DNA of 64,000 nucleotides from Nocardia elegans NBRC 108235 (GCF_001612845.1 NZ_BDBF01000006.1:124001-188000); one strand, 5' to 3'; positions 23,699-33,677 are shown, counted from the stretch's first letter. The notes: a model not told the origin generated them from the letters alone. Numbers and translations are program-made.

Positions 23699-24638
23699 CG
23701 ATCGACCATGAGCGTCGAGCGACGTTGATCCTAGGCAGCTCGGGCATGGTGCCGCCCATGATCACCTCGGTGCCGCAACCGGGGCCCGCACCGACAAATA
23801 GCGTTCAGCCTGACTGGGTCAGTCCGTGACCACCGTCGCGGGGATCGGGTCGGCGCGAAGCGCCGGCGCACAGCTCGGATACCTCAGCACGGTCGCAAAC
23901 TCCCGATAGTTCCCGGTCGCGAACGTACCGGCTTCGACCCAGTAGGTCGGCGGCCCGAACCGCCGTGGAGCCGCGAAAGGGCTTACCTGCCAGCGATCTT
24001 GTCCAGCCGTGCCTGCAGCACACGGCGCTGCGGGACCGAGAATCCGGAGGAGCCAAATTCGACGGCGATCTCACAGTACCGAACCGAAAACTCCCAAACT
24101 CACATCCGGCAAGGGCCACCCGAGACGGGCTCGGTCATGCCGAGTTTCGCACGTTCGACGCCGAGGGTGTGAAGGGCGCGGAACCCAATGGGCCCAGCAC
24201 TTGGCCGCCACGCTGAGGTCAACTTTTTGCATACTCCGAGGGCGGCAGTCGATTGCCAGGCAAAATACGTTCAACGACCTTCCGATCGACTGTTGCTCCT
24301 GCCGGGCGGTGGGTGGCGACCAAGGTGAACTCATCAAGTCCGAGGATGCCGCTGCTGGAGCTCCCCGGCGCCAGGCCGAGGACGAGGAGCAGGCCGAAGT
24401 GCATGTTGTGTTGCTGCATTCTGCCGCTTGGATCAGGCAGGTAGCCCCGAGGCGCTGTCACCGCTGCCGTCATCGGCTTTTGATCTCAGCGGGGTCGTGC
24501 AGCGCGCCACAGCCCACGATGATGCCGCCGCATCCCACGGCCGGCTCAGTTCACTGCCCGACGCCGCGGTTTCCGCACTCTTCCACAACTTTTACGTAGG
24601 CTGGCACGGGCCCTTTCAACGCCCGATCGAATCGACAT
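23699..24638. other. About 0.9 kb without an intact gene; gene remnants
   Basis: No ORF here has both a start with a ribosome-binding site and coding-like character. Minus-strand pieces look like decayed genes: one ends ...RRVLQARLDKIAGR near 23990, preceded in the same frame by MTEPVSGGPCRM and a stop from 24138; another is listed as a remnant at 23819-23990. This is the likely right-hand boundary of the accessory island, although no integrase repeat was found. Confidence 0.4.
23819..23990 (-). pseudogene. Remnant of an unidentified gene
   Basis: The minus strand ends ...APRRFGPPTYWVEAGTF, then ATGNYREFATVLRYPSC..., then PATVVTD and a stop at 23819-23821. It reads like the C-terminus of a real protein but has no start and is cut off by a stop and frame breaks upstream. 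Family not recognised. Confidence 0.35.
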
Positions 24639-26123
24639 ATGAACGAATCAGACATCGAACAGACCCGACCCGTACGCCACTGTGACGAGGCAGTGACGGC
24701 CGAGTCGGCCGATGCCATGCCCTTGTCCGGCGTAGCCATCGAGGCGCGGGGCGAGGGAGCGGCCGCGGAGCATGCCCGGCGCCTGCTCCAGGAGCTCGGC
24801 GCCCGCCCCGAGAACGACCGTGGACAGCGGCGCACGGTACTCGTCGATTCTCGTTCGGCGGTGCGGGCCTGGGCGGACTCCGGCGCGATGGCGCTCACCG
24901 GCCGGGCCGGCGGCCCGCCAATGGTCTCTCCCGGGGCGCCCGCCGCCGCGACCGGGGCCGCATTGGCTCTGTTGGCGGCATTGCGCCCCCCTGACGGGTC
25001 GAGCGCGCTGCCGTGGCCCGGGGTCGAAGTTCTCGGTGAACGTGCAGCCTTGTTCGGACGTGGTCGCAATGCGCCATGGTCGGTGGGGGGAGCCTTTCGA
25101 ATGTTCCCGACTATGCACGGGTACCTGGGTATCTCGTTGCCACGACAGGACGACTTCGCTTTGCTGCCCGCCCTGGTCGAAGGTGAGGTCGGCGGTGCCC
25201 CATGGCAGGCGGTTGCCGAATGGGCGCGAACGTGTTCCGCCGAGGATGCGGCGGCACGCGCCCAGCTACTGGGAATCGCCGCCGCGGCGGTCCCCGACAC
25301 CCCCGGAATGCCGCAGGACGAACAGTTCCGACATCGTGGTGGGCGCGGAATCGTCGTGCGGCCAGGCGGCTTTCGGCAACATCGCCGAGCCGAGCCGGTT
25401 GTCGTCGATTTGACCTCGCTGTGGGCGGGCCCCCTGTGCGCGCACCTGTTGGGCCGCACCGGAGCCCACATCGTGAAAGTGGAGAGCACGCGCCGACCGG
25501 ACGGGGCTCGTTCCGGTTGCCGCGATTTCTTCGACCTGATGCATGCCGAACATGCTTGCGTGGCAATCGATTTGAACACCGCTGAAGGCGTCGAAACATT
25601 ACAGCGTCTCATCGACGTCGCTGATCTGGTGCTGGAGGCCTCCCGGCCACGAGCGCTACGCCAGCTCGGTATCGATGCCGAGTCCGCGGTCGCGGGCGGC
25701 ACGAATTGGCTGAGTATCACCGCCTACGGGCGAACGGGACCGTGGTCGGATCGAGTCGGTTTCGGTGACGATGTGGCCGCTGCGGCCGGAGCGGTCGTCT
25801 TCGACGGCTGCGAGGTGCTGCCCTGCGGCGATGCGTTGGCAGATCCGGTGGCCGGAGTGCACGCCGCGGTTGCCGCAGCCGCCGTATTGTCGTCGGACCG
25901 GGCGTTTCTGGTCGACCTGTCGATGCGCGACGTCGTCGCTGCCACCCTCCGCAATCGCGTCGAGCCCCACGAAGTGGTCAACGGCCCGGACGACCTCTGG
26001 CACGTGCGGACCGCGGACGCGGAATTTCCGGTCGCCGCACCCCGCGCCCGCCACGCACCGACCGCGGCCGCGGCACTGGGCGCCGATACACAGAAGACGT
26101 TGTCGCGGTGGTTGAGCGGATGA
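24639..26123 (+). CDS. CaiB/BaiF-type (family III) CoA-transferase, two-part
   Basis: 494 residues. The C-terminal half is a recognisable family III CoA-transferase domain: VVVDLTSLWAGPLCAHLLGRTGAHIVKVE, then CVAIDLNT.EG, WLSITAYGRTGPW, and VDLSMRDVV. The N-terminal half (PLSGVAIEARGEGAAAEHARRLLQELGA, later AATGAALALLAALRP and HGYLGISLP) looks like a second, degenerate copy of the same fold. Such enzymes move CoA between carboxylic acids and would activate a catabolic substrate. No clear ribosome-binding site precedes the ATG at 24639; an internal ATG at 24717 is an alternative. The stop overlaps the next start (ATGA), so the two are co-translated. Confidence 0.82.
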   Translation: MNESDIEQTRPVRHCDEAVTAESADAMPLSGVAIEARGEGAAAEHARRLLQELGARPENDRGQRRTVLVDSRSAVRAWADSGAMALTGRAGGPPMVSPGAPAAATGAALALLAALRPPDGSSALPWPGVEVLGERAALFGRGRNAPWSVGGAFRMFPTMHGYLGISLPRQDDFALLPALVEGEVGGAPWQAVAEWARTCSAEDAAARAQLLGIAAAAVPDTPGMPQDEQFRHRGGRGIVVRPGGFRQHRRAEPVVVDLTSLWAGPLCAHLLGRTGAHIVKVESTRRPDGARSGCRDFFDLMHAEHACVAIDLNTAEGVETLQRLIDVADLVLEASRPRALRQLGIDAESAVAGGTNWLSITAYGRTGPWSDRVGFGDDVAAAAGAVVFDGCEVLPCGDALADPVAGVHAAVAAAAVLSSDRAFLVDLSMRDVVAATLRNRVEPHEVVNGPDDLWHVRTADAEFPVAAPRARHAPTAAAALGADTQKTLSRWLSG

Positions 26124-27520
26124 GCGTGTTGATCCAAGGCGCCGACGTAGCGGGGCGGCTGCTCGATGCCCGGATAGCCGACGGTGTGGTCCGGGAACTG
26201 GCAGCCGGGCTGGTTCCGCGGGCGGACGAGGACGTGATCGCGGCACATGGTGGCGCCCTGATTCCGGGTCTGCACGATCATCACATTCACCTGCTGGCCG
26301 CGGCGGCGGCTGCCGACTCCCTCGACTGCGGCCCGCCTCAGGTGCACTCGGCCGAACAACTTCGGCACGCGCTGCGCGACGTGAGCTCTCGGCTGCCGGC
26401 GGGTCACTGGATTCGCGGCGTCAACTATCACGAATCCGTGGCGGGAATTCTCGATCGCGCCATCCTCGATCGGATGATCGCCGACCGGCCTGTCCGAATC
26501 CAGCACCGCGGCGGAGCGCTGTGGACACTCAATTCGGCTGGTATCGCCGCACTCGGCAGCACCGTCGACACCAGCCCAGACGTGGAGCGCGATGCCGAAG
26601 GTGTTGCCACGGGACGGCTTTGGCGCTTCGACGCACGACTGCGCGAGGCACTCGGAACCTCCGAACCCGACCTCGCCGCACTTGGCACGCGGCTTGCCTC
26701 CTACGGAATCACCGGAGTCACCGATGCCACCCCCGATGAGGACGGCACCGGCCAGCTCACTCTCGGCGCCGCCGTCCGCGACGGCAGGCTTCGGCTGCGA
26801 GTCCACGTCCTCGGCGCGGCGGCGATCACACACCCCGTCTCAGGCCTGACCGCCGGACCACGCAAGTTACTGCTACATGACCACGACCTGCCCACCCTGC
26901 CCGAGCTCATCGCTGCTATCGAGTCCGCACGAGAAAAGGGACGGGCCGTCGCCGTCCATTGTGTGACCCGCGAATCGTTGCTGTTGACACTGGCCGCGCT
27001 GCAATCGACCGGGACGATGCCGGGCGACCGCATCGAACACGCCGCGATCATCCCGCCCGAGACGCGACGCGACCTTGCTCGCATGGACCTGGCAGTGGTG
27101 ACCCAGCCATGTTTCATCGCAGACCGTGGCGATGAATACCTCGCCACCGTCGACGAACGTGACCATCACCTGCTGTACCCGTATGCGTCGCTGGTAGCCG
27201 CGGGAGTCCGAGTCGCCCCCTCCAGTGATGCCCCCTTCGGCGCAGCCGATCCATGGCACACTATCCGCGCCGCCGTCCGCAGGACCACCGGTTCGGGCGT
27301 GAGAGTGGCAGCGGCAGAACGCGTTTCGGCTCGAGTGGCCCTGGACGGATTCCTTTCCGCGCCCGACAACCCGGGCGGGCCGCCACGACGGTTGCACACC
27401 GGCTGCCCGGCAGATCTGTGCCTGCTGTCCGAACCACTGGGCGTCGCGCTGACCCACCCAGCCTCCTCGGCGGTCCGCGTCGTCGTGCAAGCCGGAGAGA
27501 TCGTCTTCCGGCGGGGCTGA
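26120..27520 (+). CDS. Amidohydrolase_3 (YtcJ-like) metal-dependent hydrolase
   Basis: 466 residues with the amidohydrolase beta-barrel. The first metal ligands are in PGLHDHHIHLL, further ligands in AVHCVTRES and RIEHAAI, and the last aspartate in APSSDAPFG. These are features of YtcJ-like Amidohydro_3 enzymes, which hydrolyse amides or related C-N bonds; the substrate cannot be read from sequence. The ATG at 26120 overlaps the stop of the CoA-transferase as ATGA. The pairing suggests release of an acid from an amide, then CoA activation, but this is an inference. Confidence 0.85.
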   Translation: MSVLIQGADVAGRLLDARIADGVVRELAAGLVPRADEDVIAAHGGALIPGLHDHHIHLLAAAAAADSLDCGPPQVHSAEQLRHALRDVSSRLPAGHWIRGVNYHESVAGILDRAILDRMIADRPVRIQHRGGALWTLNSAGIAALGSTVDTSPDVERDAEGVATGRLWRFDARLREALGTSEPDLAALGTRLASYGITGVTDATPDEDGTGQLTLGAAVRDGRLRLRVHVLGAAAITHPVSGLTAGPRKLLLHDHDLPTLPELIAAIESAREKGRAVAVHCVTRESLLLTLAALQSTGTMPGDRIEHAAIIPPETRRDLARMDLAVVTQPCFIADRGDEYLATVDERDHHLLYPYASLVAAGVRVAPSSDAPFGAADPWHTIRAAVRRTTGSGVRVAAAERVSARVALDGFLSAPDNPGGPPRRLHTGCPADLCLLSEPLGVALTHPASSAVRVVVQAGEIVFRRG

Positions 27521-27574
27521 CGAACCGATCCGGTCGGTGGTCGGGTCGGCGCCTCGCCCTCGGCGGGACACCTT

Positions 27575-28633
27575 CTATACGGAGAACCCGGGTTCGACGG
27601 GGCCGATCTCGTCGACCAGCCCCCAGCGCACGGCGGTCTCGGCGTCGATTCGCTCCCCGGTGAGCATCATCCAGGCCGCTCGCCATCGTCCGATGCGCCG
27701 CACGACACTCACCGTGCCACCGGCTCCCGGCACTAATCCCATCCCGATCTCGGGCAGCTGGAAAAATGCGTCGGGAGCAGCGGTCAGCCGCCCCGCGAAG
27801 GCCGCCATCTCGATGCCGGCCCCGATACACGCACCGTGCACCCGGGCCGTCACCCGATCACGCAGCCGATCGATGATCCGCCACGGCGCCCGCTCCAGAC
27901 GCACCAGATACGCGGCGACCAGATCGGTAGCGACACCGAACTCGTCGAGATCACCACCACTGCAAAAAGCCGGTCCGGCACCGCGCAATTCGATTCGCGC
28001 GATCGAAGGATCGAGCTCCGCCAGCTGGAACGCCTCGAGCAGCGACTCACGCATCCGCATACTCACCGCATTGCGACGTCCCGGATTGTCGAGCAGAACC
28101 TCGAGCCGGTCGCCGCGGCGCTCGACCCGCACCACGGGCTGCTCCGGGGCCACCACCGGGCGCACCGGCCTTTCGGCACGCCAGCGCGCGAATTCACTGC
28201 CACCCAGCAACATCGAATACACCGCGGCCTCCGCGGCGAGCCCCGCCTCGACATCCAGCGCCGACGTCTGACGCACCAACCTCGCCAAAGCCACACTCGC
28301 ACGCGGGTTCCGGCCCACCGCGTCCGAAATCCGATCCACGCCGGACCGCAGATCCACACACCCGATCAGCTCCCGCCCCTCGGCCGACGACGACAGCGTC
28401 AGCGTCGTGGCACGCAGCAGCGGCTCCAACCGAGCCGTCGGCTCGGACTCGAGAACGCCCACAACGATCCGGAGGCTCCCCGCTACCGCTTCGGCCGCCT
28501 GCCGAATCCTGGCCGGCGACTCCGCTCGCCACTCGTCCAACGACACCGCCACCAGCGGCCCCTCGGGTTCACCGAGCGGACCGATCCGCAACTCCCACTC
28601 GCCCGGGGCGAGCGACAACCGTTCGTACACCAC
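27575..28633 (-). CDS. Enoyl-CoA hydratase/isomerase with N-terminal extension
   Basis: 352 residues. Residues 165-350 form the crotonase domain: NPGRRNAVSMRMRESLLEAF, GAGPAFCSGGDLDEFG (oxyanion-hole segment), VHGACIGAGIEMAAFA and LPEIGMGLVPGAGGTVSV, including a glutamate of the kind used in hydration. Residues 1-160 are an extra region of unknown function, longer than in standard EchA proteins, as in some actinobacterial enoyl-CoA hydratase family proteins. It starts at GTG (GTGGTG at the start; the first is used here) and is divergent from the SDR gene, with operator-like site 28711-28728 between them. Confidence 0.85.
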   Translation of the reverse strand: MVYERLSLAPGEWELRIGPLGEPEGPLVAVSLDEWRAESPARIRQAAEAVAGSLRIVVGVLESEPTARLEPLLRATTLTLSSSAEGRELIGCVDLRSGVDRISDAVGRNPRASVALARLVRQTSALDVEAGLAAEAAVYSMLLGGSEFARWRAERPVRPVVAPEQPVVRVERRGDRLEVLLDNPGRRNAVSMRMRESLLEAFQLAELDPSIARIELRGAGPAFCSGGDLDEFGVATDLVAAYLVRLERAPWRIIDRLRDRVTARVHGACIGAGIEMAAFAGRLTAAPDAFFQLPEIGMGLVPGAGGTVSVVRRIGRWRAAWMMLTGERIDAETAVRWGLVDEIGPVEPGFSV

Positions 28634-28710
28634 CCCTCGATCCTGGCACCCACGGATCCGACCTTCGATCGGAAGTCGCGGCTACCGCCCGTTAATTCTT
28701 TCAGATAGAT

Positions 28711-28728
28711 TACATAGTGAACTATGTA
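28711..28728. promoter_or_regulatory. Operator-like palindrome in the divergent ECH/SDR promoter
   Basis: TACATAGT-GA-ACTATGTA, a perfect 18-bp palindrome, 43 bp before the SDR start. Its core AGTGAACT recurs at 41572-41583 and 41766-41777, and related sites occur at 36036, 57246 and 62770. Confidence 0.65.
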
Positions 28729-28770
28729 CCGGGAGTGTCGGAATCTCCCGCGTCGCGAAAGGACATTCGG

Positions 28771-29532
28771 ATGCAGATCAACGACAGCGTCGCCGTCGTC
28801 ACCGGCGGAGCCTCCGGCCTCGGCTTGGCCACAACCAAGGCGCTGCTGGCAGACGGCGCCCACGTCGTCATCATCGACCTCCCCTCCTCCAACGGCGAGG
28901 CCGTCGCCAAGGAACTCGGCGGGCGGGTGCGTTTCGTCGCCGCCGACGTCACCGACGAGAATGCGGTATCGCAGGCGCTCGATGTCGCTGAGTCGCTGGG
29001 GCCGCTGCGGGTCGCGGTCAACTGCGCCGGCATCGGCAACGCCGCCAAGACCGTCAGCAAGAAGGGCCCCTTCCCGCTGGACGGCTTCACCAAGGTCGTC
29101 ACCGTCAACCTGATCGGCACTTTCAACGTGATCCGACTGGCCGCCGAACGCATCGCCAAGACCGAACCGGTCGATGGCGAGCGTGGCGTCATCATCAATA
29201 CCGCTTCGGTTGCCGCCTTCGAGGGCCAGATCGGCCAGGCCGCCTATTCCGCTTCCAAGGGCGGTGTCGTGGGGATGACCCTGCCCATCGCCCGCGATCT
29301 CGCCTCACTGCTGATTCGCGTGAACACCATCGCGCCGGGGCTGTTCAAGACGCCGCTGCTCGGCACCCTGCCCGACGAGGCGCAGCAGTCACTGGGCGCC
29401 CAGGTGCCGCACCCGGCCCGCCTCGGTGATCCGTCCGAGTACGGTGCCCTCGCCGCGCACATCGTGTCCAACCCGATGCTCAACGGCGAAACCATCCGCC
29501 TCGACGGCGCCATCCGCATGGCCCCGCGCTGA
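28771..29532 (+). CDS. SDR, 3-hydroxyacyl-CoA dehydrogenase type 2 (HSD10)-like
   Basis: 253 residues, classical short-chain dehydrogenase. Cofactor motif [25 protein letters not shown], catalytic serine in TASVAAFEG, and YSASKGG for the Tyr/Lys pair. The C-terminal [15 protein letters not shown] and [19 protein letters not shown] are typical of HSD17B10-like 3-hydroxyacyl-CoA dehydrogenases, so oxidation of 3-hydroxyacyl-CoA with NAD is likely. The ATG at 28771 has AAAGGA 8 nt upstream; a GTG at 28717 lies inside the operator. Transcribed alone, convergent with the deleted ligase pair. Confidence 0.9.
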   Translation: MQINDSVAVVTGGASGLGLATTKALLADGAHVVIIDLPSSNGEAVAKELGGRVRFVAADVTDENAVSQALDVAESLGPLRVAVNCAGIGNAAKTVSKKGPFPLDGFTKVVTVNLIGTFNVIRLAAERIAKTEPVDGERGVIINTASVAAFEGQIGQAAYSASKGGVVGMTLPIARDLASLLIRVNTIAPGLFKTPLLGTLPDEAQQSLGAQVPHPARLGDPSEYGALAAHIVSNPMLNGETIRLDGAIRMAPR

Positions 29533-29707
29533 GGGTGATCGTGCGGCGGTTCGATCCATGAACAGACCGGACCGCTGCACATTCGCCGAGTGGGCCGACC
29601 GCCCCGGTGGACACCGTGACCAGTGCCCGGCACGACAAAGCCCACGCGTCCGAGTTGCGGAAGGACAGCAGCGGCAACACGTGATTCCGCTGGGGACGCA
29701 GCCGAAT

Positions 29708-30690
29708 TCAGTTCTGGGCCGATGCTGTGTGCGCGTCGATGTAATCGGACATCAGTTGACGGCGCAGGATCTTTCCGCTCGGCAGCCGTGGCACCTCACC
29801 GAAGGCGATCGACCGGGGCGCTTTGTAGTGTGCGAGCCGGTCGCGGCAGTGGTCGATCAGTTCTCGCTCGAGATCCGGGCCCGGCGTCACACCGGCTGCC
29901 GGCTGGACGACGGCGTGCACGCGCTGGCCCATCTCCTCGTCCGGTAGCCCGATCACCGCCACGTCGAACACCGCGAGATGCAGGGTGAGGGCGTCCTCGA
30001 TCTCCTGCGGGTAGATGTTCACCCCACCGGAAAGGATCAGATCGGAGCGACGGGCCGACAGGTAGAGGTAGCCGTCCGCATCGACATGACCGAGATCGCC
30101 GAGGGTGTTCCAGCCCTTGTCGTTGAACGCTTCCGCGGTTTTGGTGGCGTCGCCGAGGTATTCGAATCGCTGAATGTCGCTGAACCAGACGGTCCCGATC
30201 TCGCCCGGCGGAAGTTCGTTGCCGTCGTCGTCGCAGATGTGCACGACGCCTTGGACAGCGCGGCCGACCGATCCTCGATGGGTGAGCCACTCCGGCGTGT
30301 TGATCATGAAGAATCCGGTTCCTTCACTGCCGGAGTAGAACTCGGTCAGCTTCGGGCCGAACCATTCGATCATGCGCTCTTTGACCTCCACCGGGCACGG
30401 GGCGGCGGCATGCACGACCAGCCGTAGGCTGGATACGTCGTAGCGATCCCGAATATCGGTGGGCAGCTTCAGCATTCGCACGAACATGGTCGGTACGAAC
30501 TGGGCGTGGGTGACGTGGAATCGATCTATGAGCCGTAGAGTTTGCTCGGCGTCGAACTTCTCCATCACGATCGCGGTGCCGCCGTTGCGCACGGTGCCCA
30601 GGGTCCAGCCCAGCGGCGCGGCGTGGTAAAGCGGGCCGGGGCTGAGGTAGACCGAATCCGGTCCGAAGCCGAACGCGCTGCCCATCCGGC
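29708..30690 (-). pseudogene. C-terminal remnant of an acyl-CoA ligase (FadD type)
   Basis: From RMGSAFGFGPDSVYLSPGPLYH the frame is a normal fatty-acyl-CoA ligase C-terminal part (FYSGSEGTGF, LGDLGHVDADGYLYLSAR, RLPSGKILRRQL with the catalytic lysine). About 180 N-terminal residues, including the ATP-binding P-loop, are missing. It begins out of frame directly behind the truncated ligase at 30685-32084. An internal ATG at 30685 has no ribosome-binding site, so the remnant is unlikely to be functional on its own. Confidence 0.8.
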
Positions 30691-32084
30691 GCGGCGACCA
30701 CAACGCCCTCGGCGACAGCCGGATGCGTGCGCAGCACGTCCTCGATCTGACCGGAGGAGATCGTCTCTCCGGCCCGGATGATGACGTCCTTGATCCGGTC
30801 GGTGATCGAGAGCCGGCCGTCGGCGTCGAGGTGGCCGAGATCTCCGGTGCGCATCCAGCCGTCGTCGGTGAATGCGCTCCGGTCGAGCGCGCGGTTGCGG
30901 TAGCCGACGAACTGGTCGGGGCCGCGGGTGACGATCTCGCCGTCGACTCCGGCCGCCACATCGCGACCGGCGGGGTCCAGGACCCGAACCTGCACGCCAG
31001 GCAGCGGGACTCCGTCGGTGTTGATCCGCGCGTCCGGCGGATCGTCGACACCGCAGACGGTGATAGTCGGGTGTTCGGTCGAGCCGTAGCACCGATAGGT
31101 CGTGATGCCCGCCGCCGCGGCCCGCCTGCCGAGTTCGTCCGGGACAGTGGCCGCGCCGAGCATCAATTCGGTCAGAGTGGCCAGCTTGTCACCCCGGTCC
31201 GCGATGTTGAGGATCCCGGTCAGATGGAAGGGGGTGCCGACCGTGGAGGTGACCCCGTAACGCGCGATCAACTCCACCGCCGCGTGCGGATCCCAGTTCT
31301 CCAGGTAGACGGTGTCGGTGCCGTGCAGGATCGGGCGCAGCACGGCGCCGACTCCCGCGATGTGGCCGGGCGGGAACGACACCAGATGCACCGCTCCCGG
31401 ATTCGCATTCTGCAGGCGCGGCATGGTGCGTTGCTCGGCGAGTATCGAATTATGGCTGTGCTGCACACCTTTCGGCGCCGACGTGGTCCCGGATGTGTAC
31501 ACCAGCAGGCACACGTCGTCCGAACGCACCTGCGGGGCGCGATACACGCCGTCACGGTCCAGCTGCGCCCACGTCGTCGCACCCTCGCATTCGGCAGGGC
31601 CGACGACCACGATCCGTCCCAGCGTGGGCACCGCCGACAGGTCGGTGATCCGGTCGGTGTACCGGGTCGAACGCACTCGCTCCGGCATGATCAGGACCTT
31701 CGCCCTGGATTCCGCGAGAATGAACGACAGCTCGGCGGTGCCGTAGATATGCACGACCGGTACCAGCGTCGCACCGGTCAGCAGCACCGCCTCGTAGGCC
31801 ACCGAACATTCGAACCGGCTGGGCAGCTGCACGACCACCGCGTCGCCGGGGCCGATCCCCATGCCCTGGAGGGCAGCCGCGACACACTGTGCCTCGCGAT
31901 GGAGATCGCCGACCGTGGTTTCGAGCACCGTGTCCGCCCCGGCGAACACGACCGCCGAACCAGCGTGGGACTCCACGCCGGCCTCGAACGCGTCGAGCAG
32001 GGTTCGATCGGTGTACCAGCCGTCGCGATACCACTTGGCGCGCAACGCCTCGGGGTCGTAGGTGGTGATCTCGCCGGTGGTCAT
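30685..32084 (-). pseudogene. N-terminal part of an acyl-CoA ligase, cut by a deletion
   Basis: Starts normally at ATG 32084 (GGAAG upstream, ATGA overlap with the aldo/keto reductase stop). It carries the P-loop LVYTSGTTSAPKGV, CYGSTEHPTI and the hinge region GDLGHLDADGRLSITDRIKD. The product is normal up to HPAVAEGVVVAAP, then the frame diverges at about 30690 and the last 70 or so residues, with the catalytic lysine, are absent. In the original frame translation continues uselessly to 30324. A deletion joined this gene to the second half of another ligase in a different frame. Confidence 0.8.
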
Positions 32085-33136
32085 GCGGTGCTTCCGATTC
32101 GGCGAGCGGCGCGTCGTAAATGCTTGTGCCGCAACGCCCGTGGTTCGTAGGCAAGGTCGGTGCGGGCGAGAGTCACGCCGGGGGCGACCACCTCGTCGAC
32201 CAGATCGAGCACCTCGTCCGAGAGCGCGGTGTCCAGCACCTTCAGTTGGCTTTTCAGCTGCTCCATCGTGCGCGGGCCGATGATGGTCGAGGTGACCGCC
32301 GGATGTGCGAGGGTGAAGCCGAGCGCCAGGGTGATCAGATCCGTGCCCGCCTCGGCAGCGATCTCGTCGAGCCGCACCAGCAGCGCGAGTTTGCGTTGCG
32401 CGCCTTCGGAATCCATCCGCCAAGCTCCGTGACCGAGGCGGTTGAACCGTGCCCCCTCGTCGGATGTGCTGTCCCCGCGGTACTTTCCGGTGAGCCAGCC
32501 CCCGTTGAGCGGGCTCCAGACGATGGCACCCATTCCGTAGCGCTGACAGGTGGGAAAGACATCGCGCTCGGCGCCGCGCACGAAGATCGAATACGGCGGC
32601 TGTTCACAGTGCGGCGCGATATGACCGCGATCGGCGGCCACCCACTGCGCCTGCACGATCGCCTCCGCCGGAAATGTCGAGGTGCCGACCATACGGACCT
32701 TGCCGGCGCGGACGAGATCCGACAGGGCGCCGAGGGTTTCGTCCAGATCGGTGGCCTCGTCGAGCCGATGCACCTGGTACAGGTCGATGTAGTCGGTGCC
32801 GAGACGGCGCAGACTGTCCTCACAGGCCCGTACGATCCATCGCCGTGACGCCCCGCGGTGATTGGGATCGCGGCTCATCGAGTTGAAGAATTTGGTCGCC
32901 ACCACCACCTCGTCGCGGCGAGCGGCGATCGCCTTCCCGACGATCTGTTCGGACTCGCCGCGCGAGTACACGTCGGCGGTATCGATGAAGTTGACGCCCG
33001 CGTCGAGGGCCCGGTCGATGATCGCGCGGCAGTCGTCGTGGTCGGCGTTGCCCATCGCTCCGAACGACATCGCGCCCAGACACAATCTGGACACGGTGAC
33101 TCCGCTGCGTCCGAGACGTTCGAACTCCATGGTCAT
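32081..33136 (-). CDS. Aldo/keto reductase
   Basis: 351 residues, (beta/alpha)8 barrel of the AKR type. Catalytic residues are visible: GAMSFGAMG, FIDTADVYSRGESEQIVGKAI (Asp/Tyr), VATKFF (Lys), DLYQVHRLDEATDLDETLGAL (His), then WSPLNGGWLTGKY. It would reduce or oxidise a carbonyl/alcohol with NADP. Two in-frame ATGs (33136 and 33130) follow AAGGGA; the first is used here. Its stop overlaps the start of the ligase remnant (ATGA). Middle gene of an operon running 35988 to 29708. Confidence 0.88.
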   Translation of the reverse strand: MTMEFERLGRSGVTVSRLCLGAMSFGAMGNADHDDCRAIIDRALDAGVNFIDTADVYSRGESEQIVGKAIAARRDEVVVATKFFNSMSRDPNHRGASRRWIVRACEDSLRRLGTDYIDLYQVHRLDEATDLDETLGALSDLVRAGKVRMVGTSTFPAEAIVQAQWVAADRGHIAPHCEQPPYSIFVRGAERDVFPTCQRYGMGAIVWSPLNGGWLTGKYRGDSTSDEGARFNRLGHGAWRMDSEGAQRKLALLVRLDEIAAEAGTDLITLALGFTLAHPAVTSTIIGPRTMEQLKSQLKVLDTALSDEVLDLVDEVVAPGVTLARTDLAYEPRALRHKHLRRAARRIGSTA

Positions 33137-33161
33137 CGTCCCTTCCGTATGGGTGTCCGGG

Positions 33162-33677
33162 TCACCGCGCGGCCTCCGGCTCCCGCACCGGGCGATAGCA
33201 CGCACCCAGTAGTGCGGCCGGGGCCGCGAGGCCGAGAATCATCGACAGCGCGAATCCGGCCCATCCGTCGCAGACGTTGTGCCCGAGAATCGCCCAGTCC
33301 AGACTGAACCTGCCCGCTCCGCCGATCGCGACCGAGACTGCGCCGACCGCGAGGATCAGGTTGTACTCCCACCCGTTACCTGTGATGAAGAAGCCGTGCC
33401 CGCGGTGCACTGTCCAAGCCGCCACCGCCATCAGCGACACGAATGCCGCCGCCGCGAACGGGGTGAGCAGGCCCAGGGCGAGCAGGACTCCGGCACCCAG
33501 CTCGGTGCCCGCGGCCAACCACGCCTGCACCTTGCCCGGCCGCATACCGATGCTGTCGAACCATCGTGCGGTGCCGGGAATTCGGCCGCCGCGTACCAGC
33601 TTTGCGTATCCGTGGGCGGCCATGGTCAGTCCCAGGCACACTCGCAGCAGGGCCAGGGCCGCATCGATCGCAGTCAC
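33162..33677 (-). CDS. DoxX-family membrane protein
   Basis: 171 residues, four hydrophobic spans (LLRVCLGLTMAAHG, ELGAGVLLALGLLTPF, AAFVSLMAVAAWTV, NLILAVGAVSVAIGG and a last one near the C-terminus). MAAHGYAKLV and the ELGAG motif fit DoxX/DoxD-like membrane proteins, whose function is mostly unknown; in mycobacteria they are linked to oxidative-stress defence. The GTG at 33677 has AAGGAG 6 nt upstream. It lies 13 nt after the acyl-CoA dehydrogenase stop, so it is in the same operon. A longer frame to 33959 is antisense-like and rejected. Confidence 0.85.
   Translation of the reverse strand: MTAIDAALALLRVCLGLTMAAHGYAKLVRGGRIPGTARWFDSIGMRPGKVQAWLAAGTELGAGVLLALGLLTPFAAAAFVSLMAVAAWTVHRGHGFFITGNGWEYNLILAVGAVSVAIGGAGRFSLDWAILGHNVCDGWAGFALSMILGLAAPAALLGACYRPVREPEAAR

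Noticed and set aside
11490..24638. Attachment-site repeats or a tRNA target for the integrase
   Set aside because: No direct repeat or tRNA gene was recognised by eye at either end; cannot be claimed.
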